From assembly GCF_003627215.1 (NCBI RefSeq), contig NZ_CP032678.1, positions 310,001 to 374,000 of the forward strand: a stretch of 64,000 nucleotides of DNA, in the 5' to 3' direction. The DNA is from Pseudomonas sp. Leaf58. GTDB taxonomy: Bacteria > Pseudomonadota > Gammaproteobacteria > Pseudomonadales > Pseudomonadaceae. The notes under the pieces are model-generated. The model did not search any database and was not told the DNA's origin. It saw nothing but the letters and a program-made list of their open reading frames with translations. Below are positions 1 to 8,433 of the stretch, in pieces (within the stretch, counting starts at the first letter, position 1; each line of letters starts with the position of its first letter). Both the position numbers and the translations under genes were made by a program.

Positions 1-217
1 CTGGACGTATCTGAGTGCGCAGCTCCCGCACCAGAGGGTTGCAGCGCTCCTGCGGCAGGGCTTTAAGGTGGGCAGCACATGCGGCGTCCCAATGAGGATA
101 GTTTTCCTCTTTGGCCACCAGCTCCAGTGCTTGAGAATGTGAAACAGGAATGCCAAGCATTTTCTCAATGGCATGGCGCAGGCGCTTGGCCCGTGATTTC
201 AGAATTTTTGCGGACAT
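1..217 (-). CDS. Partial N-terminal fragment, glyoxalase-superfamily-like plasmid protein
   Basis: This open frame starts at an ATG on the minus strand at 217 and runs off the left edge with no stop, giving 72 residues. The product begins MSAKILKSRAKRLRHAIE and continues with SHSQALELVAKEENYPHWDAA. The pattern of a basic start followed by SHSQALELVA and YxxWxAA matches the N-terminal domain of small proteins annotated as glyoxalase-superfamily or TraC-like in Pseudomonas plasmids. No active site is visible in this part. A consensus promoter lies about 150 bases upstream on the same strand, leaving a long 5' leader. The family assignment is from memory of the motif and is moderate. Confidence 0.6.
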   Translation of the reverse strand, partial: MSAKILKSRAKRLRHAIEKMLGIPVSHSQALELVAKEENYPHWDAACAAHLKALPQERCNPLVRELRTQIRP

Positions 218-369
218 AACTGGCTTCCAGATGTGGCCAGGCTGGCGCACTGCGCGATCGGAGTCCTCGTTCTCGAAGCCTGGTAAATGGTCACCCGAGG
301 CTTTGGTTGCACCCCGCATTCACCGTACCCATGCGGGCGAGGACGACTGGCTGCGGATAGCCACGAATG

Positions 370-398
370 ATAATATCCACCCCGGCATTTTGTGTCAA
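370..398 (-). promoter_or_regulatory. Sigma70 promoter reading left
   Basis: On the minus strand TTGACA (393-398) and TATTAT (370-375) are separated by exactly 17 bases. It can serve the partial gene starting at 217, with a leader of roughly 145 bases that holds no obvious ORF with a ribosome site. Confidence 0.65.
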
Positions 399-436
399 TA
401 AACACATAAATAGACAATGTGCGCGTATGCCAAATA

Positions 437-464
437 TTGACAATTTGGCAATGCGACTTATAAT
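437..464 (+). promoter_or_regulatory. Near-perfect sigma70 promoter reading right
   Basis: TTGACA (437-442) and TATAAT (459-464) are spaced by 16 bases. Transcription would begin near 471 and read into the gene at 555. The -35 region extends into a pair of TTGNCAA direct repeats that reappears at the 20429 promoter. Confidence 0.7.
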
Positions 465-554
465 TCGAATACAGGGGTGCGAACCTGTACAGCCGTGGTC
501 TTTGCTTGCAAAACACAGCGTTCCGCCCGGCCCACTTCGAATGAGGGTTACCCC

Positions 555-956
555 ATGCTGGACTACCACATCAAGCAAGTCGAAGAATTGATGACAGAAC
601 ATGGTAATACCGTGGGCGAAGATTTTTCAGGCCACGAAGTGCTTGAGGCAGCGCGCAAATACGCCGCCTCGCTCAACAGCGACCAGAAGCCAGTTCCCAT
701 CAATGAGCATTTGCGCCGCTGGGAAGACATGGGGCAAGGCCGCCTGGAACTGTTCCGTGAGGAGGATGGTGACATGATTGTCACGGTCATCGACCCGGAG
801 GGCCACTCCAGCAGCGTGCAATTCTGTACCTACGGCAGTGGTGGCGGCCAGTCGCCCAAAGTGCTGAAGGCCCTGTACACCCTGGCCAGCGCCATCTTGG
901 AAGAAAACCAGTCCCACCCTCAGCGGGGACGCGGGCCCGCCCTGGCAGGCAGCTGA
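555..956 (+). CDS. Hypothetical protein, 133 aa
   Basis: I start this gene at the ATG at 555 because GAGGG lies 9 bases upstream and a strong promoter ends 90 bases upstream. An in-frame GTG at 477 would place the start almost on the transcription start. The product is small, soluble and acidic in its first half (MLDYHIKQVEELMTEH), ends in a proline/glycine-rich tail, and has no signal peptide or membrane segment. No family is recognised. It is the first gene of a rightward run that continues through 5844. Confidence 0.7.
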   Translation: MLDYHIKQVEELMTEHGNTVGEDFSGHEVLEAARKYAASLNSDQKPVPINEHLRRWEDMGQGRLELFREEDGDMIVTVIDPEGHSSSVQFCTYGSGGGQSPKVLKALYTLASAILEENQSHPQRGRGPALAGS

Positions 957-1029
957 TTATCGTGAGGGGCACAGATGTACTCCTGACCGACCCCATGGAT
1001 TTCAGACTTACATTTCGGAGCGACCACGT

Positions 1030-2049
1030 ATGACCACCCACAGGGTAAAGCTGCCTAAAATGGCATTTTTTGATCTACTGTCAGGCGCCAAGAACGCCGA
1101 ACTACGCGATTGTTCCGACACTGCGCCGCATCGATACCGCGTGGGTGATACGATGCATTTCAACCTGGTGGACGAAACCGGCAACCCGACTCCTCACGAA
1201 ATGACCCGGACGATCACCCACGTCGAATACGATGGCCAGCTCGATGACCTCTGCTTGGTTTGTTACGCGCCAGTTCCCAAGAAATATGACCTGGACGCGG
1301 TGAAAAACCCTGCAGAGCAGGCAGCCTTCAGTCAATGGGCGTCTCAGGAACAGCATCCGCTGGACGACGCGCAGCGTGAATCGGCGCGGGTGGGTTGGCT
1401 GGCGGCCCTGGAATGGATGAGCCAATCGCCAGATATCATGGAAACCCAGGCCCTGCATCGGGCTGCAACTATTGTCCGGCGTGGCAAGCAACACAACCGG
1501 GGAGCACGGGGGATTGACTCGCACCTGGAGAAGGCGGCTCAACGCATTGAAAAACGCGCTGACTTCGAATGGTATTTCTACGACTACGTGCACCCCACAC
1601 CCACCAAGCCGCAAATGGTTTGCCTGATCAATACCGAGGACGCCAAATTCCTGCAAAGCAATCTGCATCGGAAGGGCACTTTCAAAATGGATCTGTTCCT
1701 TGATGGGGACAGCGCCGGGGCGGACACCAGCTTGCTGTACATTATCCCTGCACCTGTTCATCACGCGCCACTGCCCGTCGATTGCGAGGCAGACCGCCCT
1801 GTCTTCTCGCAAAAATTCCCCGACGCTGCGCGTTACAAGCTGCGCGAAGATGGGCTGTACTGGGATGAAGGTGGGCTGCGTGATGAGCCGTTTCCTGCCG
1901 GGCCGAACAGCGAATGGAAAGGCTGGAAGGCTTGCTACGAGCACCATGTGCTGCCCATGAGCACCGAAATCGCCCGGCTGAAAATCCATCACCGTAACGA
2001 GTACGTGGAAGCCTACCGCGAACAAGAAGCCTTGGGCAACGGAGTGTAA
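1030..2049 (+). CDS. Protein with N-terminal DUF3850/ASCH-like domain, 339 aa
   Basis: The first 70 residues (HRVKLPKMAFFDLLSGAK, then a charged ELRD and YRVGDTMHFN) follow the layout of DUF3850/ASCH PUA-like domains: a strand, a helix with 'F..L.sG.K..E.R', then 'f.vGD.l.f'. Such domains are thought to bind RNA or modified nucleotides. The remaining 270 residues are unrecognised. The middle (about residues 95-180) is mainly charged helix and the C-terminus is rich in Trp and Glu. The stop overlaps the next start (TAATG), so translation is probably coupled. The domain call is moderate; the role is unknown. Confidence 0.7.
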   Translation: MTTHRVKLPKMAFFDLLSGAKNAELRDCSDTAPHRYRVGDTMHFNLVDETGNPTPHEMTRTITHVEYDGQLDDLCLVCYAPVPKKYDLDAVKNPAEQAAFSQWASQEQHPLDDAQRESARVGWLAALEWMSQSPDIMETQALHRAATIVRRGKQHNRGARGIDSHLEKAAQRIEKRADFEWYFYDYVHPTPTKPQMVCLINTEDAKFLQSNLHRKGTFKMDLFLDGDSAGADTSLLYIIPAPVHHAPLPVDCEADRPVFSQKFPDAARYKLREDGLYWDEGGLRDEPFPAGPNSEWKGWKACYEHHVLPMSTEIARLKIHHRNEYVEAYREQEALGNGV

Positions 2050-3101
2050 TGACCATGACCACCACCCACGATACCGCTGTCATCGACCTGGTCGAAGGCC
2101 TTGATCTGAACACCACCGAGGGCGGACGCGAATTCGTTACCCGGCTTTTCCGGCAGCGCCTGGAACGCCAGGATTTCACAGGCTACATCAACACCGAGCT
2201 TGCTGGCGACTTTGCCTATCACCTGGCCCGGTTTCTGGCGTCCGAGCTCAAGACCCCGGTGCCCCAGGTCGAGCCAGCAGTGCAGGTTCCTTTTGTAGCT
2301 GGTAATTTCTACCGGACACTGGGTGGTGTCCTGGTTCGCTTTGTGCGCACCCACAACGAAGGGATGATGCATGAAACCATGGAAGACGAGGCGGGCATCC
2401 ACCGTTACACCCGACGCGATTTTGGCCGTGTAACTGGTACCGATCACCATACCCCGGATCCGCGCAATGTCCTGCCGCTGTTCCAGCTGCCCCCGGAGGC
2501 GGCGCAGCAGGCTATCGAGCGGCAGCTGCAGCTTGACCAGGCTCTGATTGAAATCGAAACGCTGAAGCAACAGCTGGCGCAGGCGCAGGCTGACGGGCTT
2601 GCGCAAGCTGCCCAGGCACTGCGCGAGCATGAATCCTCTGCCTGGCTGGGTAGCAAAGGCCACCATACCGGTATCATCCACGCTGCCGTGCATTTGGAGA
2701 CACTCGCCGAGAAAGGGAGGGCGGCGGCTTCGGGGGGAGTCGCCCCTTCAGCGCCAAGCGCTGCTGCTCCTGGGGCCGAAGGCCTAATTGCTGGCTGGGA
2801 GCTGACCATCGAGGGTCGACATACCCAGTTTGTGCCACCCGCCGAATATGAAACGGTGGCTCAGAAACTACAGCAGGTTGCGGGTGCCGAGCTTCATCCT
2901 ATGGTATATCAGCGCGCTCTCACTCAGGCCCAACAACAGAGCGATTTGTACAAGGAGCGTGCCGAACGCTTCTTGCGCATGAAGCACGAAGAATGCAAAC
3001 GTGCCGATGCTGCCGAACACCGAGCCAATGACCTTCAGGAGTCGCTGGAGGATCTTGAGGCACACTACGGCAAGGCATCGGGACAAACCAGGAAGGGCTG
3101 A
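2049..3101 (+). CDS. Hypothetical protein with coiled coils, 350 aa
   Basis: The ATG at 2049 overlaps the preceding stop; a second ATG at 2055 is also possible. The N-terminal half is globular (GNFYRTLGGVLVRFVRTH). It is followed by a Gln/Leu/Ala-rich coiled coil around residues 150-200 (AIERQLQLDQALIEIETLKQ), an Ala/Pro/Gly-rich linker near 225-250, and a second charged helical segment at the C-terminus (RAERFLRMKHEECKRADAAE). No signal peptide is present. Helical coiled-coil proteins of this kind on plasmids are often structural or DNA-associated, but nothing here fixes a function. Confidence 0.7.
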   Translation: MTMTTTHDTAVIDLVEGLDLNTTEGGREFVTRLFRQRLERQDFTGYINTELAGDFAYHLARFLASELKTPVPQVEPAVQVPFVAGNFYRTLGGVLVRFVRTHNEGMMHETMEDEAGIHRYTRRDFGRVTGTDHHTPDPRNVLPLFQLPPEAAQQAIERQLQLDQALIEIETLKQQLAQAQADGLAQAAQALREHESSAWLGSKGHHTGIIHAAVHLETLAEKGRAAASGGVAPSAPSAAAPGAEGLIAGWELTIEGRHTQFVPPAEYETVAQKLQQVAGAELHPMVYQRALTQAQQQSDLYKERAERFLRMKHEECKRADAAEHRANDLQESLEDLEAHYGKASGQTRKG

Positions 3102-3212
3102 CGCGTCGGCTATGGGCGAGACCCCGGCCTGAAGCTGGGGTTGATTGTACAATGGTAAATTCTCAGAGATACGGGCGAGACTACCTCGGCCATTTCAACA
3201 CGGGTGATCAGC

Positions 3213-3674
3213 ATGCCTGAGCAGACAGGGCAAACACTGAGCGAACGGCTCCTCAAGCTTTCTGGGCAGCTTCCACCGCTTGATCCGGTTATTTGGCGTG
3301 AGCTGTGTGCTGCCATCCGCGACGTAGCGCAAAACGAAGCGCAGGACGTACAATTGCCATCGGAAACTCCGGCCTGGCCGGACATTGGCCCCGAGCTTGG
3401 CGAAGATCGTGATGCCTTCCTCAGCCAGTGCCATGCACGGCTGTTGGATGTGCGCGTGGATGCTGGGGGCCAGTTCGTCTGCGAACACACACGCACACTG
3501 TGGGATTTCTGGCGAGTACGCGGACAGCAGCTTCAGGCAGGTTTTTTTGCGGTGCAAGGGGCAGAATGCCGGCGCCTGCAAGCGCTGGTGGATGGTCATG
3601 AGCAACGCATCGCGCAAGTGGATGCACGTTTCCGCAAACTGGTCGACACTTTGAGCCAGGCACAAGGAGCATGA
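3213..3674 (+). CDS. Hypothetical protein, 153 aa
   Basis: The ATG at 3213 has GGGTGA 7 bases upstream, whereas the alternative GTG at 3204 has no ribosome site. The product starts MPEQTGQTLSERLLKLSG and is mostly helical, with a Gln/Arg-rich C-terminal half (RRLQALVDGHEQRIAQVDAR). It is soluble with no recognised family. A TACAAT -10-like hexamer near 3147 could supply a local promoter. The stop overlaps the start of the next gene. Confidence 0.65.
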   Translation: MPEQTGQTLSERLLKLSGQLPPLDPVIWRELCAAIRDVAQNEAQDVQLPSETPAWPDIGPELGEDRDAFLSQCHARLLDVRVDAGGQFVCEHTRTLWDFWRVRGQQLQAGFFAVQGAECRRLQALVDGHEQRIAQVDARFRKLVDTLSQAQGA

Positions 3675-4087
3675 GCATGAAACCAGGCAACACGGAAGAC
3701 GATCAAGCGGCGGATGTTCCGGCAGAGGTGGTATTCACTGCCAATGAAGCGCAAGTGATGCTGCATCGCCTGGAGCTCCTGGAGCATGAGGAACACTGCG
3801 AAGAAGTGTTCGATTCGGTGGATGCTGAATGGGCGGCTGAGTATGCCGGGCAATTGGTCAAGCTAATCGAGGCTGAAGTCTATGTGTTCCCGCTCCCGTG
3901 CACTGACGCTCTGGAAGTCCTTGCCGAGTCGCTGGAGGGGTCAACATTCTTCGGTGATGTCGATGATGCTAATAAACAGGGCCAGGTCACCAAACAGAAA
4001 ATGGCCGCATACAAACGCGCCGCTGGTTCTGCTGCGGCGAAAATTGAAAAGCTCATTGGCCGCCGCGTTGTCGCGGCCCTCAGTTGA
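3671..4087 (+). CDS. Hypothetical acidic protein, 138 aa
   Basis: It overlaps the previous gene by ATGA (3671-3674), so it is translationally coupled. The protein is strongly acidic through residue 100 (LELLEHEEHCEEVFDSVDAEW) and ends in a basic helix (AAAKIEKLIGRRVVAAL). No signal sequence or membrane segment is seen and I do not recognise the family. Confidence 0.65.
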   Translation: MSMKPGNTEDDQAADVPAEVVFTANEAQVMLHRLELLEHEEHCEEVFDSVDAEWAAEYAGQLVKLIEAEVYVFPLPCTDALEVLAESLEGSTFFGDVDDANKQGQVTKQKMAAYKRAAGSAAAKIEKLIGRRVVAALS

Positions 4088-4097
4088 GGGCACTGCC

Positions 4098-4304
4098 ATG
4101 GCGCAATTGGAACTCAAGGATCATCCCGTGGGCACCCGCATTCAAATTGGCGATCGTTTCTTTGTGCGCTTGCATCACGGGACTTTCTGGAAAGAAGATC
4201 ACTCCATTCCCGGTAACTGTTGCAGGCGGCCATCGGCGAGCCTCAGGCAGATCGAGATCGCGCTGAAGACCGCCCATGTTGTGCTGCCCAGTGCCGAGGG
4301 CTGA
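4098..4304 (+). CDS. Small hypothetical protein, 68 aa
   Basis: The ATG at 4098 follows the previous stop by 10 bases. The product MAQLELKDHPVGTRIQIGDR continues with FFVRLHHGTFWKED, a compact beta-rich segment, and ends with a helix. It has the size and look of a small SH3- or PUA-like fold, but no family is recognised. A longer upstream reading of this frame runs through the preceding gene and is not supported. Confidence 0.55.
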   Translation: MAQLELKDHPVGTRIQIGDRFFVRLHHGTFWKEDHSIPGNCCRRPSASLRQIEIALKTAHVVLPSAEG

Positions 4305-4372
4305 GCATGGGGTTTCTAAACAGCCTGAGATTTGCAGGTTTTCTATTCTTCTCTCCAATGCAGGTGGGTAAC

Positions 4373-5296
4373 ATGAAGCGTGCCATGGCAATGGTTGGTC
4401 TGACGCTGGCGCTGCCAGGTTGCGGTGATTCGAGCCAGATCAGTGAAATTCTAATTGGCGGCAAGGTCATCGGAACCCCTCCATTCCAGCTGCCAGGCCC
4501 GGTGTACGCGCTCAAAACGTCGCCGGATCGAACTGCGCCAAACGGCACGGCCTGGGCGTTCGAAGCTGCCTCATGGAAGCCCAAGGGCTGGTCGCTTTGG
4601 GTCACAGCCAATGTCTACTCAGCGTACGTTGCGCCGAAAAACGACCAGACTTTCCTGCGCAATGGCTTTGGCCGTGCCGAGTCCGCGATTGAGCGCAGCG
4701 CCCAGGAGAGTCGTTTTCTGGGGGCAGTGAGCCAGTGGACGAAGGCCAACAAGGTGGCGCTGGAAATTAATTTCATGGGTTATGATGCGGCGCCGCTGCC
4801 AGGAAACTGGGCGCATCCCTCCAAGGGTTATTTCCTGACACATAAGCACTCACCCTGTGACAAAGCCTTTCGCCTGTGCGTGAACAACTATTTCGCCTCC
4901 CCCGTGCAGAGACTGCCCGAGAGCGGGCGCCTGGCATTCAAGGACTGGATAGCACCCTTTTTGGCCATGCCTGATGACGAGTCGTCGATGGGCAAGCGCT
5001 ATGTCATCGCGGCCCAAGGTGGCCTGGAAAGCGCCGACAGCCCATTTTTTGACTGGTGGCCAACCATGGTCTTCCTCGTCAACCCCGAAGGCAACGTGGT
5101 GCGCGCCTGGCTCCCGCAAAAGAATGACCGCGCTACCGCCGATCGGGTCAAATATGCGATCATCAACGAGATGGGCGGCAATTACGCTGACCTCAAGGTG
5201 GCGGACGACGACTCCAATCCCGGCGTTCCCGCCCACGCCTATTACGGCAAGGATTTCATCAACGCTATTACGGATAAAATGGTCGGAAATCAATGA
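4373..5296 (+). CDS. Predicted lipoprotein, 307 aa
   Basis: I start at the ATG at 4373 because it gives a clean lipoprotein signal: MKRAMAMVGLTLALPGCGDS, with a lipobox L-P-G-C at residues 14-17. The in-frame ATG at 4308 would put 22 extra residues in front of it. GGTGGG lies just upstream. The mature part is periplasmic and membrane-anchored. It contains a Cys pair (SPCDKAFRLC) and a C-terminal segment FDWWPTMVFLVNPEGNVVRAW that resembles a thioredoxin-fold core without its CxxC. Lipoproteins of this size often belong to secretion or pilus machinery, but no family is named. Its stop overlaps the next start. Confidence 0.65.
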   Translation: MKRAMAMVGLTLALPGCGDSSQISEILIGGKVIGTPPFQLPGPVYALKTSPDRTAPNGTAWAFEAASWKPKGWSLWVTANVYSAYVAPKNDQTFLRNGFGRAESAIERSAQESRFLGAVSQWTKANKVALEINFMGYDAAPLPGNWAHPSKGYFLTHKHSPCDKAFRLCVNNYFASPVQRLPESGRLAFKDWIAPFLAMPDDESSMGKRYVIAAQGGLESADSPFFDWWPTMVFLVNPEGNVVRAWLPQKNDRATADRVKYAIINEMGGNYADLKVADDDSNPGVPAHAYYGKDFINAITDKMVGNQ

Positions 5297-5844
5297 TGAA
5301 AACCCTCCAGTTACCCGAGCCGATCCTCACTGGCACCCAGCGCTCCTACACCATCAGCAGCCTGTGGCAAGGGACTGCGGCTCGCCCCAATCAGACGTCT
5401 GAACGCCAGCTGCTGAACCTGGTGCTGCCGTCCTGGCAACGCCCGCCCTGCTGGAGCAATGAGCAGCAGATTCGCTTTATCGAAGGCATCTTCTTGGGCC
5501 TCGGCACCGGCTTCTATGTCATCAATGGCCGCGAGTACGGCGACGATGGCAAAGACTTGCCGATGTCTGGCTGGCTGCTGGATGGCCAACAACGCATCAC
5601 GGCAATTGCCCGGTTCATCAACGATGAAATCGCCGTGTTTGGAGGCATTCGCTATAGCAGCCTTAGCGTGGCTGAGAAGCGTCGCCGCTTCGAAAACATC
5701 GTGTTCCCCTGCATTGAGCTGGAGTACCAGGCTGACGAGACCCTGCTGAAGACGCTGTATCGCCGACTGAACTTCAGCGGCACCGCTCATACCCTTGTGG
5801 ATCTTGCTTTGCTCGATGAGACCCGTGAAGCCCCGCAGGACTGA
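5293..5844 (+). CDS. DUF262-type domain protein, 183 aa
   Basis: The sequence VLPSWQRPPCWSNEQQIRFI, followed by GFYVIN and WLLDGQQRITAIARFIND, is the ParB/Srx-like DUF262 N-terminal domain. That domain occurs in GmrSD-type restriction enzymes and related nucleotide-dependent nucleases. The DGQQR motif is intact. Known proteins usually carry a second large helical or HNH domain (DUF1524); here the protein stops after the first domain, so it is a stand-alone or truncated version. It overlaps the lipoprotein gene by four bases (ATGA). Defence or regulatory roles are possible but cannot be decided. Confidence 0.75.
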   Translation: MMKTLQLPEPILTGTQRSYTISSLWQGTAARPNQTSERQLLNLVLPSWQRPPCWSNEQQIRFIEGIFLGLGTGFYVINGREYGDDGKDLPMSGWLLDGQQRITAIARFINDEIAVFGGIRYSSLSVAEKRRRFENIVFPCIELEYQADETLLKTLYRRLNFSGTAHTLVDLALLDETREAPQD

Positions 5845-5868
5845 AGTTTGTACAACCCAGGAGCTACC

Positions 5869-6180
5869 ATGCCAAGTGAAGAAACCGTTAACCTTGCGAG
5901 CAACATTTACGTTGCCCCTTGTTTGCAATGCGGCGGAACAGACATTGCTTTGTTGCACAACCACGATGCATCGTTCAACATGGGCGGCGGAAAGTGCAAA
6001 AAATGCGGTGCCGAGGCCCTTGCCGAGCTGAGCATCAACCCCAGGGCGGGGCAGATGGCGGCTGCCTGGAATGCCCAGAATGATACCCAGACATTGATCC
6101 GCCAGGAATTGGGGATTATTGCTCAGGCCCAGCGCAGGGTTCTGGAACTGAAAGCCAAGCCCTGGCACGTCGAAAGCTGA
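5869..6180 (+). CDS. Lar-like zinc-ribbon protein, 103 aa
   Basis: The ATG at 5869 has AGGAG 6 bases upstream. The protein has two CxxC pairs (PCLQCGG and KCKKCGAEA) and then AAAWNAQ. This is the layout of Lar-family restriction-alleviation zinc ribbons, where 'CPFCG...C..CGA...A...WN' is typical. Lar proteins of Rac/phage origin reduce type I restriction by modulating the methylase. About 40 helical residues follow the ribbon. Its position next to a DUF262 protein suggests a small nucleic-acid or restriction-related group. The family call is good; the activity is inferred. Confidence 0.7.
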   Translation: MPSEETVNLASNIYVAPCLQCGGTDIALLHNHDASFNMGGGKCKKCGAEALAELSINPRAGQMAAAWNAQNDTQTLIRQELGIIAQAQRRVLELKAKPWHVES

Positions 6181-6338
6181 ATGGGGCTCAAGGTTATTGA
6201 TTGATGCGGGTCAAGCAGCGACTTTCCGCACTCACCGGCTGCAGCAATGGATTGACCGCAACCTGTATTTGCAGCTTTTATGGAGTTGCCATCCTGGACA
6301 ACCTGCAAAAGCCTTGCACACCGAACTGAGATACCGCC

Positions 6339-7712
6339 ATGAGCCACGCCACCCCTACAGCAGCAGAGGTGCTAGAAGCGCTGCTGCAGTACATCGACAC
6401 GGGCACCTGCGCGTATGGGTATGCCGGCAGTCATGAGCGGCTGGGAGTTGAACAGAAGGTGCAGCTGTACCGTAGCTCGCCCTCCAAGCTGGTGCATGGC
6501 ATTTGGCTGATTGATGCCATTCATCGCATGCAGAATCCCGCCGCATTCTCAGCCAAGTTCGAAGCCATCTTGAAATTGGTGCCCCGTGGCCTAAACCCAT
6601 CAACCATCCGCCAGCATCTGACCGACACCCTGTTGTGCACGGCGGTTGTCGATAATCGCGAGCAGGCCCGGCATCTGGAGGCGGTGTGGGAACTGATCAA
6701 TGCAAATCCCAAGTCAGTGTTTACCTTCAACCTGAACAGGCTGGCGCTTATGGATATCCATCGCCTGGCCCTTGAGTATGACGGCTTGCGGCTCAGCGGC
6801 GCACCGAATACCTGTTACCTTGCCTACGCGGTCATGCAGTTTTCACCTGACGCATCCGAGCAATGGAGCTTCACCCCTGAGATCAAGCAGGAGGAGGCCG
6901 CGTTCCTCAAAGGTTTGTTCGAGGATGGCCACGAGCATATGGCCAGGCGTAGTTTGTGTTCAAAAATCACCTTTTTGCGTAAACACTACTCCCCGGTGAC
7001 GGCCCGCCTCGCCCAGGCCTACGCAGAGTACCTGACCCTAAAGGTCATAGAAGGGGAGGCTAAATTCAGCCTTGATCCTCAGCTGATCAGGCTTTTGTTC
7101 GAGGGTAGACAAGTCGAACACCTTTACCAGGCGTTTGTGCAAAAACTCGCGCCAGGGCCCCTGACCATTCATGGCGCCGAGAAGTATCAGGCGATCTTGG
7201 AGCAAGCCCGGCAAGTGCTGCAGGTGGTAATGAAGGCGATCAAGCCTGGCCAGCACGATGAGATGCTGGCGCTGCAGATCAGCCGCCAGTTCGACGTAAA
7301 AAAGATGCAAGGCTCCGCCCCGCTCCTGCTCGCCAACTACTTCCGCTGGGTGGCAAGCATTGCCCACAACTGGCCCGTTGTTGTTACGGCGCTATTGACC
7401 AATAGAGGCACTGGACTGGAGCTGCAGCGGGCCCAGAAGGCTACCGCTGGCACGGCCTGTCGTCTGGCCATAAGTTACCTGATCAATCCGCGTGATGTGA
7501 CACCACGGCCCACAGAGGTTTACAAAACCCTCGCCGAAGTGGTGGTGCAGGACACCTATACGCTCAAGCTGGCAGGGCTGGTGCTGCACAATCGCAAGGA
7601 TCGCAACAGGGCGATCGAGACGCTGTACGCCATCACCCAGGACGCCAAGCTGCTGGACATGATGCATGATTCGTCGCTTGAAAATACGCTCGCGACCGAA
7701 TTGGGCTTATAA
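6339..7712 (+). CDS. Tail-motif family protein (ends TELGL), 457 aa
   Basis: This largely alpha-helical, soluble 457-residue protein has no signal peptide and no recognised domain. Its last residues are NTLATELGL, matching the C-terminal rule L-x-x-[DE]-[LI]-[GA]-[LI] that I see in 16 proteins of this window. The body lacks the clear VYNxG and NLFSxF cores of the big tandem paralogs at 40-56 kb, so it is either a distant member or an unrelated protein carrying the same tail. It is followed by a 127-base gap with a TATATTG box. Confidence 0.75.
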   Translation: MSHATPTAAEVLEALLQYIDTGTCAYGYAGSHERLGVEQKVQLYRSSPSKLVHGIWLIDAIHRMQNPAAFSAKFEAILKLVPRGLNPSTIRQHLTDTLLCTAVVDNREQARHLEAVWELINANPKSVFTFNLNRLALMDIHRLALEYDGLRLSGAPNTCYLAYAVMQFSPDASEQWSFTPEIKQEEAAFLKGLFEDGHEHMARRSLCSKITFLRKHYSPVTARLAQAYAEYLTLKVIEGEAKFSLDPQLIRLLFEGRQVEHLYQAFVQKLAPGPLTIHGAEKYQAILEQARQVLQVVMKAIKPGQHDEMLALQISRQFDVKKMQGSAPLLLANYFRWVASIAHNWPVVVTALLTNRGTGLELQRAQKATAGTACRLAISYLINPRDVTPRPTEVYKTLAEVVVQDTYTLKLAGLVLHNRKDRNRAIETLYAITQDAKLLDMMHDSSLENTLATELGL

Positions 7713-7771
7713 GCGGCACTGAGCACGCCATTGCGGGTTGACCCGGCTGGATATTAGCTATGGTTTACCTG

Positions 7772-7778
7772 TATATTG
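7772..7778 (+). promoter_or_regulatory. TATATTG box
   Basis: TATATTG lies 61 bases before the start at 7840 in a non-coding gap. It is one of about ten such heptamers upstream of genes in this window and is a candidate -10 element. Confidence 0.4.
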
Positions 7779-7839
7779 CATTGCCAGTTTAGCAAGTCAG
7801 TGCCACACGCTGCTCGCTTATCCGCCTTGAGGACAGAAC

Positions 7840-8406
7840 ATGGACTACACGACCGAAATCCGCCACAACTGCCTGATTGCCTATGGCAGCATCCCCATTA
7901 TGGAGTTGGTTCGGATTATCCAGAAGGCTCCAGAAGAGGCCGACATGGATCTTCGACTTCAGCGCATGCTGGGTGCTTCACTGGTGAGGGGGTTGCCCGA
8001 AGACTTGAAGCGGCTGGCCGCTGACCCCTATGTCCTGGAGCGAGCCACTGAAATTGCCCGCCAGGAGTTGGGCTACAAGACGGTCAGCGCCGAGGCGTTT
8101 AACTGGCTGGTGTCTGGCGAGCGCGGCTCTAGCTCAGAGCATCTGTTTTCGGTCGTGCTGGGGGTTGAATTGCCGGGCAAGGGGTTTCCTGCTGACCCCG
8201 CTGATTTCTCGCGGTGCCGCAAGCTGTGTGAACAGGTTCCTGAGGTCGCCAGCAATCTGCAGCTGATGAAAGCAACTTCGACGCAATGGGCGCGCCTGAT
8301 CGATCAATGGGACAGCCTCTGCATCCTCATGGACAGCGAGAGCCCGCAATGGCGAGAAGGGGTTGGCAGCGCGCCGAAAACCTACAAGTCCATCCAGGCG
8401 CTTTAG
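7840..8406 (+). CDS. Hypothetical protein, 188 aa
   Basis: The ATG at 7840 is preceded by GAGGACAG. The product (MDYTTEIRHNCLIAYGSIPI) is soluble and helical. Its last residues, SIQAL, do not match the shared tail of its neighbour. No family is recognised. It is convergent with the GIY-YIG gene on the opposite strand, separated by 27 bases. Confidence 0.7.
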   Translation: MDYTTEIRHNCLIAYGSIPIMELVRIIQKAPEEADMDLRLQRMLGASLVRGLPEDLKRLAADPYVLERATEIARQELGYKTVSAEAFNWLVSGERGSSSEHLFSVVLGVELPGKGFPADPADFSRCRKLCEQVPEVASNLQLMKATSTQWARLIDQWDSLCILMDSESPQWREGVGSAPKTYKSIQAL

Positions 8407-8433
8407 CGTGCCAGCCCGCTTTTGATGGAAAGC

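Noticed and set aside
474..555. tRNA-like fold just after the promoter at 437, with a GGGGTGC/acceptor pairing and a TTCGAAT T-loop
   Set aside because: The D-loop lacks GG, the anticodon stem has two mismatches, the variable region would be 13 bases and there is no CCA. It may be a decayed tRNA or chance.
1102..2025. 307-codon minus-strand frame opposite the 1030 gene
   Set aside because: It is the codon-bias shadow of a GC-rich gene on the other strand and has no ribosome site.
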